29,927 bases of DNA from a virus. The notes beneath the pieces are model-generated. The model did not search any database. It saw nothing but the letters and a program-made list of their open reading frames with translations, and had not been told where the DNA came from. Location: IMG/VR virus record IMGVR_UViG_3300044634_000537, positions 1 to 29,927 of that record. One strand, written 5' to 3'. Of the stretch, positions 13,377 to 19,929 are shown in pieces. Both the position numbers and the translations under genes were made by a program. Each line of letters begins with the position of its first letter. Positions within the stretch are counted from its first letter, which is position 1.

Positions 13377-14039
13377 ATGCCCCGCCCTCAAAAGTACCTC
13401 AACGCTGACAACCTCTTGGACAACTGCGAGGTCAAGAACCTTTGCTATGTCTGGCCTAAGTCATCCTGTTCTCTGCCCATGCTCTCCCCTCATTCGCCCC
13501 TGACATACAAGTTCAACACAAACGCTGTCTTGCGTATCCTGTTCACGATCTGCCGCTTCCCGCCCGCTGGCCCACGCTTGATGAACATGTGCGGTACGAA
13601 GTGGTGCGTCAATCCGTACCACCATTGCGAGTCCAAGATGTACAGGGTCAAGCGGTTTGCGTCAGGCTTCCCCAACGATCTGTTGCCCGAGCAAGAATCC
13701 ACCCGCCACCTGATCGCCCCGCCCGATGACGAGTTGATCGACATGCGCCCCAAAGACCCGCGCCATATCAAGATACTGATGGACAGTGCATCCCTCGCGG
13801 GCTACGACACCGATGGAATCCTCAAAACCAAGGGATTCGCTATTCCCAAGAATAAGCGCGACCTACCCACGGCTACGGAAGGCAAGCCCGTGCTCAAGAT
13901 CAAACTGCGGGATGAGCCGAAACCAGTCACCCAAGAGGTGAAGGATGAGGGGCCGTCATGGGACGAGATCGAATTTGGGTTGGACCAAATGATCGACCAC
14001 ATCTCCGCGCAACGCAAAGCTAAGTCAGAACGAAACTAG
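13377..14039 (+). CDS. HNH/His-Me finger-like protein of unknown role
   Basis: The 220-residue protein has a motif reminiscent of zinc-bound HNH or His-Me finger nucleases at about residues 72-83: CGTKWCVNPYHH, comparable to the CxxxxCVNPxHL segment of such enzymes. The preceding region around RILFTICRFPPAGPRLMNM would carry the first strand. The C-terminal half (about 110-220) is charged and without a known domain. The start is set by AAAAAGGAAA before ATG at 13377. The gene sits between the possible origin and the MoxR module. A nuclease acting in replication or packaging is one option, but catalytic residues cannot be assigned with certainty. Confidence 0.6.
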   Translation: MPRPQKYLNADNLLDNCEVKNLCYVWPKSSCSLPMLSPHSPLTYKFNTNAVLRILFTICRFPPAGPRLMNMCGTKWCVNPYHHCESKMYRVKRFASGFPNDLLPEQESTRHLIAPPDDELIDMRPKDPRHIKILMDSASLAGYDTDGILKTKGFAIPKNKRDLPTATEGKPVLKIKLRDEPKPVTQEVKDEGPSWDEIEFGLDQMIDHISAQRKAKSERN

Positions 14040-14079
14040 CGGGCATGGGAACTTCATGTTTAAAACACGAACGACCCCC

Positions 14080-14108
14080 TTGACAAATGAGTTATTTTGT
14101 GGTACAAT
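14080..14108 (+). promoter_or_regulatory. consensus sigma-70 promoter of the MoxR/VWA segment
   Basis: TTGACA (14080-14085), a 17-base spacer and TACAAT (14103-14108) form a near-perfect host promoter. It is about 140 bases upstream of the first gene of the segment. Strong early transcription by host polymerase is expected unless repressed. Confidence 0.85.
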
Positions 14109-14126
14109 GTATCTTTAGATACATTG
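14105..14126. promoter_or_regulatory. operator-like palindrome over the promoter start site
   Basis: CAATGTATC and GATACATTG form nine-base arms around TTTA. The palindrome overlaps the -10 hexamer and covers the expected transcription start, the usual place for a repressor operator. It is unrelated in sequence to the 29-bp palindrome family. Confidence 0.7.
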
Positions 14127-14187
14127 GTGAGTGATGACGACGACACCACATCTAAAAGCCGCAGGTGTGCGAAAGCGCACCGATGCT

Positions 14188-14216
14188 GAACATTCCGACA
14201 TCATGTCGGTTTGTTC
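14188..14216. repeat. 29-bp palindrome, copy 2
   Basis: Arms GAACATTCCGACA and TGTCGGTTTGTTC flank TCA, with arm mismatches at positions 6 and 7. It lies in the leader between the promoter at 14080 and the first gene, and ends 31 bases before the ATG at 14248. Confidence 0.9.
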
Positions 14217-14247
14217 GGCGATTCAAAGTCCTTTATTGGAGATCATT

Positions 14248-14472
14248 ATGAAGATAGCAACTGACAACATGACTGACCTGTCATGCACCAACGAGAAACT
14301 GATCGAGGTCCACAGGGCCATGCGCGATGTCGCACAGCTTTGGGTGTCGGGCCTTGTTACTGACAAGGAAGTCGCTGACAGCTTTGCCAGCGTGTCCGTG
14401 TTGTTCGCCCACTACCAACGCCTTGGCTTGACCAGCGGCTTGATCGACCCCAACACCGGTCTTCGTTACTAA
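14248..14472 (+). CDS. hypothetical small helical protein
   Basis: The 74-residue protein (MKIATDNMTDLSCTNEK...GLIDPNTGLRY) is mainly helical, with a hydrophobic middle (VAQLWVSGLVTDKEVADSFASVSVLFAHY). No family is recognised. The ATG at 14248 is preferred over in-frame starts from 14131, since it has TTGGAG upstream and leaves the palindrome in the leader. Its stop overlaps the next start (TAATG). It is the first gene of the segment. Confidence 0.7.
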   Translation: MKIATDNMTDLSCTNEKLIEVHRAMRDVAQLWVSGLVTDKEVADSFASVSVLFAHYQRLGLTSGLIDPNTGLRY

Positions 14473-14756
14473 TGCTATATCCCATTTCTACAGAATTGGA
14501 TGACGATCAACGACAGGGTTGTGATCGTTTCGAATGGATGTCGTGCACCCATTGTGGGGACGATGTCCATGCACAACGCTGGGCTCTTGGCTACAGGTTG
14601 TGTTTACATTGCGGGCAAGACGCCGCAATCTCTGACCGCGCATCTTGGTGTGTGGTGCAGACATACGGCAAGGGGCCGTACATGCTCGTTACACCAGAAG
14701 CCGCGCCGCAGGTTCTGATGGACACGAATCAGAAAAACACCCGCTCATCGAACTAA
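14472..14756 (+). CDS. zinc-ribbon protein, unknown function
   Basis: The 94-residue protein has two CxxC knuckles, CTHC (about 25-28) and CLHC (about 44-47), separated by 15 residues around WALGYR. This is the layout of a small zinc ribbon, as seen in DNA- or RNA-binding and protein-interaction modules. The C-terminal part contains a YGKGPYMLVTP segment. It starts one base inside the stop of the preceding gene. Its own stop codon lies within the left arm of the next 29-bp palindrome. I recall similar proteins in aquatic phages, with no known function. Confidence 0.7.
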   Translation: MLYPISTELDDDQRQGCDRFEWMSCTHCGDDVHAQRWALGYRLCLHCGQDAAISDRASWCVVQTYGKGPYMLVTPEAAPQVLMDTNQKNTRSSN

Positions 14757-14778
14757 CCGACATGGTGTCGGTATGTTC
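14750..14778. repeat. 29-bp palindrome, copy 3
   Basis: Arms GAACTAACCGACA and TGTCGGTATGTTC flank TGG, with mismatches at positions 5 and 6. The TAA stop of the zinc-ribbon gene is formed by the variable bases of the left arm. It ends 29 bases before the ATPase start. Confidence 0.9.
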
Positions 14779-14807
14779 TTGTAAATCTTTCTTATCAAGG
14801 AAATCAA

Positions 14808-15887
14808 ATGTCAAACGAGATCAACTTCATGCGCAGACTCAACTTCACCGAGACTGTTGACCTGCTTCTTAACGCGGGTCCTAACGCAGTGCACCTTACT
14901 GGCGAACCCGGTGTTGGCAAGACTGCCATTCAGGACACAATCGTTGAGCGCACAGGCTACCGCAAGGTGTACATCGACGGACCAAACACCGATGTCGGCC
15001 AGTCTGGTATGCCAATCCCCAACCACGCGACTCGCACCTTGGACTTCTACCCAACCGATTACTACGGCTTGCACCTTGACGAACCGCAAGTCATCATGAT
15101 CGACGAGTGGACAAAGACCGAGGACTACACGCGTAACACGCTACACCCCCTGTTGCATGAGCGCAGACTAGGTACTTACAAACTGCACCCCGAGACTATC
15201 GTCTTCACGACGGGCAATATGGACAGTGATGGCGTGGGCGACCACACCAAGGCTCACACCCGTAGCCGTCAGACCGAGATCAACTACTTCAAGCCAACGG
15301 CTGAAGAGTGGTTGCGTTGGGCGGCGAACAACGATGTAGCACCTGAGATGCAAGCGTGGGTCAAGGAATACCCGCACTGCATGGCGTCCTACTTGGATGG
15401 CGGGCAGAAAGAGAACCCATACATCTTCAACCCCACCGATGCGTCACAGAAGGCGTACTTCTGCCCCCGCACTGCGTACAAGGCCTCGCATTGGATTACT
15501 GTGCGTCAAAACATCACAGAGAATGCGTTGATCGCGGCACTTGATGGCACTATCGGGCGGGCGGCGTCGCGTGATTTGCAAGCGTACATCTCGCTCGCAG
15601 ATCAGCTGCCGATGACTGATTCCATTCTTGCCAACCCTGAGTCTGCGCTTGTCCCCACCAGCCCAGCGGCTCAATGTATCTTGGCGTTCAAGGCTGTGTC
15701 TGTGTCTACCCGTGAGACATTCGCCACATGGATGCGCTACATCAAGCGGCTGCCCAAAGAAACTCAGGCTGTCTTCATCAACAGCATCCTCGAGATTCCC
15801 ACAAAGAAAGCATGGGTCATGTCTCATCCCGCCTTTGTTACATGGGCGCGTGAGAATCAGTACATGTTTGCCGGATTGAAAGGTTGA
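14808..15887 (+). CDS. MoxR-type AAA+ ATPase
   Basis: The 359-residue protein carries Walker A GEPGVGKT (32-39), Walker B VIMIDE (95-100) and a sensor 1 TTGN (134-137), followed by an SRQTE segment that may supply arginine contacts. The domain order and size fit MoxR/CobS-type AAA+ proteins, which use ATP to remodel partners and act with VWA proteins. A VWA/metallopeptidase gene follows 0.8 kb downstream, and a DUF3150-like gene lies beyond it, supporting a joint complex. The region after about residue 220 has no known domain. The start at 14808 has AAGG upstream. The target is unknown. Confidence 0.85.
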   Translation: MSNEINFMRRLNFTETVDLLLNAGPNAVHLTGEPGVGKTAIQDTIVERTGYRKVYIDGPNTDVGQSGMPIPNHATRTLDFYPTDYYGLHLDEPQVIMIDEWTKTEDYTRNTLHPLLHERRLGTYKLHPETIVFTTGNMDSDGVGDHTKAHTRSRQTEINYFKPTAEEWLRWAANNDVAPEMQAWVKEYPHCMASYLDGGQKENPYIFNPTDASQKAYFCPRTAYKASHWITVRQNITENALIAALDGTIGRAASRDLQAYISLADQLPMTDSILANPESALVPTSPAAQCILAFKAVSVSTRETFATWMRYIKRLPKETQAVFINSILEIPTKKAWVMSHPAFVTWARENQYMFAGLKG

Positions 15888-15889
15888 GC

Positions 15890-15982
15890 ATGAACGACAA
15901 AACTTTCAACGCTATGTTGTACACGTTGGTGGTGATCGGTTTGGTCATCGTCGGGCTAGATGTTTTTTACTGGAGACCATGA
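15890..15982 (+). CDS. 30-residue single-helix membrane peptide
   Basis: The short frame reads MNDKTFNAM, then a hydrophobic helix (LYTLVVIGLVIVGLDVFYW) and ends RP. It starts two bases after the ATPase stop, and its end overlaps the next start. A membrane micropeptide is plausible because the frame is conserved in spacing with its neighbours, but its size makes it uncertain. Confidence 0.5.
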   Translation: MNDKTFNAMLYTLVVIGLVIVGLDVFYWRP

Positions 15983-16140
15983 ACATGACACCAGCAGAGC
16001 TTTACGATGCGCTCGACAAAGCGGGCGCGGACTACGAGATTGTCCAAATCTTTGATGGTGTGCGCATCATCAGTGTGCAGGTAAACGACGAACAAAACGA
16101 CACGGTGTCGGAATGTTCACCAACAACAGGAGAGAAATAA
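15979..16140 (+). CDS. small protein whose 3' end contains a palindrome
   Basis: The 53-residue acidic protein begins MNMTPAELYDALDKAGADYE and contains a hydrophobic strand (IVQIFDGVRIISVQV). The last third of the gene (NDEQNDTVSECS) is encoded by the 29-bp palindrome itself, so DNA constraint may dictate that peptide. It overlaps the previous stop by four bases, and its own stop overlaps the next start (TAATG). No family is recognised. Confidence 0.6.
   Translation: MNMTPAELYDALDKAGADYEIVQIFDGVRIISVQVNDEQNDTVSECSPTTGEK
16090..16118. repeat. 29-bp palindrome, copy 4
   Basis: Arms GAACAAAACGACA and TGTCGGAATGTTC flank CGG, with mismatches at positions 6-8. It lies inside the coding end of the small gene 15979-16140 and ends 21 bases before the next ATG. 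Confidence 0.9.
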
Positions 16141-16385
16141 TGATTACGAATATCACTGAAGCAAAGATCGTATGGCGTGGCATGGTCGCCACATACAAGC
16201 GTATGCAAGACCATACCCACAAGCTGATCTACAACAAGAAAGCCACAGCGGGCGAGGTGTTGGAGTCTCGCGGTTTGACATTGCAAGCCACAACAATCAT
16301 GGCTCGCATGGCCAAGCAGTTGGATGCTCAGTTCCCTGAGTATGAGTTTGATATGGAAGGTAAATCTGTGAGGGTTAAACGATGA
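16140..16385 (+). CDS. hypothetical small protein
   Basis: The 81-residue basic helical protein (MITNITEAKIVWRGMVATYK...YEFDMEGKSVRVKR) has no family I recognise. AGGAGAGAAATA precedes its ATG; the same leader of 15 bases recurs before the gene at 25070. The start overlaps the upstream stop and its own stop overlaps the next start (ATGA), so translation is coupled on both sides. Confidence 0.7.
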   Translation: MITNITEAKIVWRGMVATYKRMQDHTHKLIYNKKATAGEVLESRGLTLQATTIMARMAKQLDAQFPEYEFDMEGKSVRVKR

Positions 16386-16525
16386 CGCATGAACAGATCA
16401 TTGCGAGTATTTACGATCACGGCATGAAGCTGGCCGAGCTTCTCAGGAAGCTAGGCAAAGACGAGGAAGCCCACTACCTTGAGTTGTGGGTGTTGGAAGT
16501 TAAAGCAAATGGAGATGTCAAATGA
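16382..16525 (+). CDS. 47-residue hypothetical protein
   Basis: The acidic helical peptide begins MTHEQIIASIYDHGMKLAELL and ends in VLEVKANGDVK. It is defined mainly by ATGA overlaps with both neighbours, which leave no other frame open across this stretch. Function is unknown. Confidence 0.6.
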   Translation: MTHEQIIASIYDHGMKLAELLRKLGKDEEAHYLELWVLEVKANGDVK

Positions 16526-16707
16526 TTGAAGTATCAATCACAGAAATAATTTTGTTTTGTTGGGCGGTATTGGCGACAGCCTTTGCCCTTAAATACAAAC
16601 AACAAGAGTATGGGGCCAAGATTTTTATCAAGGCCCTAATGGAGGATGACAAGATGCGCGACGCCCTCGTCGCGGATTTCAAAGCACACATGAAGGAGAC
16701 ATCATGA
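16522..16707 (+). CDS. small membrane-anchored protein
   Basis: The 61-residue protein has one N-terminal membrane helix (ITEIILFCWAVLATAFAL, about 6-23) followed by a charged helical tail (YGAKIFIKALMEDDKMRDALVADFKAHM). It has ATGA overlaps on both sides. GGAG lies upstream, in the end of the preceding gene. It directly precedes the VWA gene, so it might anchor that module to the membrane, which is a guess. Confidence 0.65.
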   Translation: MIEVSITEIILFCWAVLATAFALKYKQQEYGAKIFIKALMEDDKMRDALVADFKAHMKETS

Positions 16708-17996
16708 GTATTGCAGTTGTCAGAAGTAAATTGCCAGCCGAGAAACGAATCGAGCTGGTTCATGTGAGCCTGATGCGAGAGAAGTCGTTTGCCTTCTTCG
16801 CGGGCTTGTTCATGGTCGGGTCTACCACAGTAACCGATCAGAAGATCACAGCGGGCACGAACGGCAGGGACGCTGTGTATGGCAGAGAATTCGTTGACTC
16901 TTTGACTGACAAAGAGCTGGCGTTTCTCATCATGCACGAGAACATGCACAAGTGTTACCGACACCTGACCACATGGAAAGCATTGGATGCTATTGACCGC
17001 AGACTTACGAATGCGGCGTGTGACTTTGTCATCAACATACAGTTGTATGACATGGACCCAGAAGAAAAATTCATAGCCTTTCCCCGTTCTAAAGAAACAG
17101 GTGAGCGTGAGGGTCTCTTCGACGAGGCGTATCGTGGCATGGACACCAAGCAGGTCTTCGACATCCTCTTGAAGAAAAAGAAAGAAGGATGCGATGGTGA
17201 TGGTCCGCCCATTGATGGTTCGGGTCGTGGTCCAAAGCGTGACGGGCAAGACGGAACAAAAGGACAAGATGTCGATTTGTTCGGTGAGGGCGATGTCGGT
17301 TTCGACAACCACGATTGGGATGGCGCACAAGCCTTGAGCGAGGAAGAGAAGAAGCAACTCGATCAGGAAGTCGAGCAAGCTATTCGTCAGGGCGGTATCT
17401 ATGCGGGCAAGTTTGGCGGCAAGACACCACGCGAGATTGGCGAGCTACTCAATCCCAAGGTCAGTTGGAAAGATGTACTCCAACGCTTCGCCCGTTCTCA
17501 CATCAAGGACAGAGACTCAATCTCTTGGCGCAAGGCGCATCGCAACTTCCTTTGGCAGGATGTGATATTGCCTAGCATCATCGGCAAGCGAGTGAAGTAC
17601 TTGGTTTTGGCGATGGACACATCTGGTTCTGTGGAAGGGCCGTTACTCACAGAGTTTCTCTCTGAGATGAACGGGCTTGTCAAGAGCATGGGCATAGACC
17701 GACTAGACATCGTGTATTGGGACGCTGAAATTCAAGCGCACGAAATCTTTACTGGTGGTGTGAAAGACATCGTGCATCGCACCAACCCCAAGGGTGGTGG
17801 CGGCACAAACCCAGATGTTGTGGTTGACCTGATGGTAGAGAAGCAGTTGAAGCCTGATGCGCTGATCATGTTGAGTGATGGCTACATGCACACCAACAAG
17901 AGCAAGTGGGCGGCTGTTACTGCGCCTACCTTGTGGTGCATCATCGGTAACGACAGCTACGAGGTCCCCAATGGACAGAAGCTTGTTGTTATATGA
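16704..17996 (+). CDS. DUF2201-like metallopeptidase/VWA domain protein
   Basis: The 430-residue protein has two domains. The N-terminal part carries the zinc-peptidase motif HENMH (78-82) and a downstream NAACDFVIN segment whose Asp107 could be the third ligand, as in DUF2201 N-terminal domains. An acidic, Gly-rich linker (about 160-210) follows. The C-terminal VWA domain has the MIDAS motif DTSGS (305-309), the Thr in GGGGTNP (about 368) and the Asp in LSDG (about 392). Such proteins pair with MoxR ATPases, and one is encoded upstream. Proteolytic or chaperone action on a target is inferred. The gene contains a degenerate palindrome copy within the linker. Confidence 0.85.
   Translation: MSIAVVRSKLPAEKRIELVHVSLMREKSFAFFAGLFMVGSTTVTDQKITAGTNGRDAVYGREFVDSLTDKELAFLIMHENMHKCYRHLTTWKALDAIDRRLTNAACDFVINIQLYDMDPEEKFIAFPRSKETGEREGLFDEAYRGMDTKQVFDILLKKKKEGCDGDGPPIDGSGRGPKRDGQDGTKGQDVDLFGEGDVGFDNHDWDGAQALSEEEKKQLDQEVEQAIRQGGIYAGKFGGKTPREIGELLNPKVSWKDVLQRFARSHIKDRDSISWRKAHRNFLWQDVILPSIIGKRVKYLVLAMDTSGSVEGPLLTEFLSEMNGLVKSMGIDRLDIVYWDAEIQAHEIFTGGVKDIVHRTNPKGGGGTNPDVVVDLMVEKQLKPDALIMLSDGYMHTNKSKWAAVTAPTLWCIIGNDSYEVPNGQKLVVI
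17254..17282. repeat. 29-bp palindrome, intragenic copy 7
   Basis: Arms GAACAAAAGGACA and TGTCGATTTGTTC flank AGA. It matches the family consensus at about 25 of 29 positions, with the conserved ends and inner ACA...TGT kept. It lies inside the Gly/Asp-rich linker of the VWA protein and is the only copy well within a large gene. Confidence 0.7.
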
Positions 17997-18411
17997 CGAC
18001 GACCCGCATGTCGAGTGTGGGGAGTGGTATCACATTGCTGAGCACCATGTCCCCATGCTTGTCAAGGGTGAGGTGAGGTTCCTCCATGACCATGTCTACT
18101 TCTATGTTCGCGTCAACCCAGCGGGCTTGAAGTTGATGATGGACATAGATGGCGATGCTCTCTTCCACCCGACAGAGATTCATCATCTTGGTTTGCGAGC
18201 GGCGATAACCAATGCTCGCTTAACGGATGATGATCTCGTTACAGTCGCTGGGCTCGAAGAGTTTCGGTGGTTCTTAGCCAAGCGACCCATACATACATAC
18301 GACAAGTATGTAATGTCGTTTATCACGGAGGGCATGGCCTGCATTGTGACTTGTCACGAAGACAGCCCTTTATTTTCTTGGTTCCTTGTATTAGGAGGTA
18401 CAAATGGATGA
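17971..18411 (+). CDS. hypothetical protein overlapping the VWA gene
   Basis: The 146-residue protein begins MDRSLLLYDDDPHVECGEWYHIAEHHVPM and is an alpha/beta-like soluble sequence with several His and Asp residues. No known domain is evident. The ATG at 17971 has GAGG seven bases upstream and overlaps the VWA gene by 26 bases; a longer frame from 17875 lies wholly in VWA sequence and is unlikely. Its stop overlaps the next start by eight bases, with the AGGAGG site of the next gene in its coding end. Confidence 0.7.
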   Translation: MDRSLLLYDDDPHVECGEWYHIAEHHVPMLVKGEVRFLHDHVYFYVRVNPAGLKLMMDIDGDALFHPTEIHHLGLRAAITNARLTDDDLVTVAGLEEFRWFLAKRPIHTYDKYVMSFITEGMACIVTCHEDSPLFSWFLVLGGTNG

Positions 18412-18658
18412 TCAGGTAATTCTCTTTATTGGAGATAAGAGGTTCTTGTTGAGCATGGATGAAGCCTTGAGTATTTCAAGGGTGCTGTGCGGTGCGTCAC
18501 GCATACACAACGCATGGATTCAAGGACAGGACTCAAACAAGTGCAACGCAATAGGTGACCCCGACCCACAGGCGGCGACCATCGCGCCTATATCGGGTGT
18601 ACTGCAACTTGAGATCGACAGCAACATGAAGATTCTTGCGGAGAAAAACAAGCGATGA
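18404..18658 (+). CDS. hypothetical small protein
   Basis: The 84-residue protein starts MDDQVILFIGDKRFLLSMDEALSI after a perfect AGGAGG site, so it is probably well translated. It has a beta hairpin-like N-terminus and a Pro/Ala-rich middle (GDPDPQAATIAPI). No family is recognised. ATGA couples it to the following ribbon-helix-helix gene. Confidence 0.7.
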   Translation: MDDQVILFIGDKRFLLSMDEALSISRVLCGASRIHNAWIQGQDSNKCNAIGDPDPQAATIAPISGVLQLEIDSNMKILAEKNKR

Positions 18659-18816
18659 CTAACTCAAAAACTGGGTACTCAGTGACCCTTAACAAAGAAA
18701 CCTTTGATCTCTTACAAGTCGTGAGAGGCCAACTCATTGGTGCAATGGGCTTCGAGCCCACAAACGGACAGGTGGTTCGCCACCTTATTTCTCTCTTTAT
18801 TGAAAGGAAAGCGTGA
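18655..18816 (+). CDS. putative ribbon-helix-helix DNA-binding protein
   Basis: The 53-residue protein fits the Arc/MetJ-type fold. A short strand (GYSVTLN, about 7-13) is followed by helix A (ETFDLLQVVRGQLIGAMG), a turn with Pro-Thr-Asn, and helix B (GQVVRHLISLFIERK). Such proteins dimerise through the strand, which inserts in the DNA major groove, and often bind palindromic operators. It overlaps both neighbours (ATGA and TGATG). Its location inside the palindrome-containing segment makes it a candidate binder of those sites. The fold call is by pattern only. Confidence 0.55.
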   Translation: MTNSKTGYSVTLNKETFDLLQVVRGQLIGAMGFEPTNGQVVRHLISLFIERKA

Positions 18817-19871
18817 TGGGATACGCAAGTTATTACAGCAACTACAACACAGCGGGCGTGGTGATGCGTCAGTCGTTCGCTGAGTATGTTGCGAAGTTCA
18901 AGAACACCAAGCCGATCAACAGCAAGCAGTCAAACTATGCTGTGCCACTTGGTAGTCGCAAGCATTGGAACATGGCGAGCATCTCCATGCCTGATGACGA
19001 CACGGTCTGTCTGAATTACTACAAGCACCCGCTTGTGGTTTGGAAGTCGGACGACACATTCACGATTCATTCTCCCGTGTACTACTCTGCGTATGTGCCC
19101 AACAACATCCAGCAATTTGTTCCGATGGGGATTGGCTTCAGTTGGGACAAGGGCCGATTGTTGGTGACCAGCAACATGGGCGAGAAGTCTTACATATTGC
19201 GAGCGGGCGAGACGATCAAGTTTAGAAAGACGGGTGATTCTTTCGAGATGATTGATGTTCTCGTGGAGTACGCTATCCGAAAGATTCGCGGGTCGGAGAA
19301 GAAGTATCTCAAACTGTGCGAGCCGTTCCTTGAATGGGTTGATCTGGTGCAGTCCATTGCGCCCGAGACCAATGACCAAGCCGTTAAGGAAGTCGAATCG
19401 TCCAAGGGTATCTTGTTCAAAGCGGTTGGTTTGATGGACGAGGATGAATATGAAGCGTTCACGAAGACCAAAGCTTGGAGTGAATCGCCAAACAGATGGG
19501 ACATCAACCACAGCAGACAGCACTTTCCTCATGGCGGTAGCGCAAACTGGCGTGGTGCGAGACACAACGGATTCGACAGAAACGGATGCGCTAAGTTGTA
19601 CGAGTGGGTCACAGGCCCGCTAAGCGACAACTGGGTACATGCGTTGAATGTACTCAAACATCATGAAGCAGAGCGCAAACACTATCGGGTTGCAGACAAG
19701 CACTGGGGTGTTAATTTTGTACTGAATCGTGAGAAAGCCGTGAAGTATCTCGGTGACATTGCGCTGTTCTTGCACTTTGATGACTGCTTTAGGAAAGTCC
19801 CTTTAGCCGTGGGCGAAGTGCCAACCAAACAGAACTCTGAGTTTCTAACGGAACTCGGACCTGTGCTTTGA
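18816..19871 (+). CDS. conserved hypothetical phage protein
   Basis: The 351-residue protein (MGYASYYSNYNTAGVVM...) is a large soluble sequence rich in aromatic residues. Its first half looks beta-rich (YAVPLGSRKHWNMASISM and VPMGIGFSWDKGRLLVTS). A helical section around EYAIRKIRGSEKKYLKLCEPFLEW and a His/Trp-rich C-terminal half follow. No known domain is recognised. ATG at 18816 is chosen; a GTG one codon earlier is possible. Its TGA stop overlaps the first bases of the next palindrome. Context suggests it belongs with the MoxR/VWA genes. Confidence 0.7.
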   Translation: MGYASYYSNYNTAGVVMRQSFAEYVAKFKNTKPINSKQSNYAVPLGSRKHWNMASISMPDDDTVCLNYYKHPLVVWKSDDTFTIHSPVYYSAYVPNNIQQFVPMGIGFSWDKGRLLVTSNMGEKSYILRAGETIKFRKTGDSFEMIDVLVEYAIRKIRGSEKKYLKLCEPFLEWVDLVQSIAPETNDQAVKEVESSKGILFKAVGLMDEDEYEAFTKTKAWSESPNRWDINHSRQHFPHGGSANWRGARHNGFDRNGCAKLYEWVTGPLSDNWVHALNVLKHHEAERKHYRVADKHWGVNFVLNREKAVKYLGDIALFLHFDDCFRKVPLAVGEVPTKQNSEFLTELGPVL

Positions 19872-19898
19872 ACAAACCGACATGGTGTCGCTTTGTTC
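19870..19898. repeat. 29-bp palindrome, copy 5
   Basis: Arms GAACAAACCGACA and TGTCGCTTTGTTC flank TGG, with one unpaired position (8/22). The upstream gene stop overlaps its first two bases, and it ends 31 bases before the next ATG. Confidence 0.9.
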
Positions 19899-19929
19899 GT
19901 TTCTAAACCAACCTATCTTGGAGAGATAA

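Noticed and set aside
16518-17378. A 286-codon minus-strand frame
   Set aside because: It is antisense to the VWA gene, which has clear motifs and coupled neighbours; the peptide is atypical.
18930-19565. A 211-codon minus-strand frame
   Set aside because: It lies antisense within a well-coupled plus-strand gene and has no ribosome binding site or domain.
14188-19898. Palindromes as rho-independent terminators
   Set aside because: No T-run follows any copy, arm mismatches are uncompensated, and a real terminator (21702-21728) sits separately just before copy 6.
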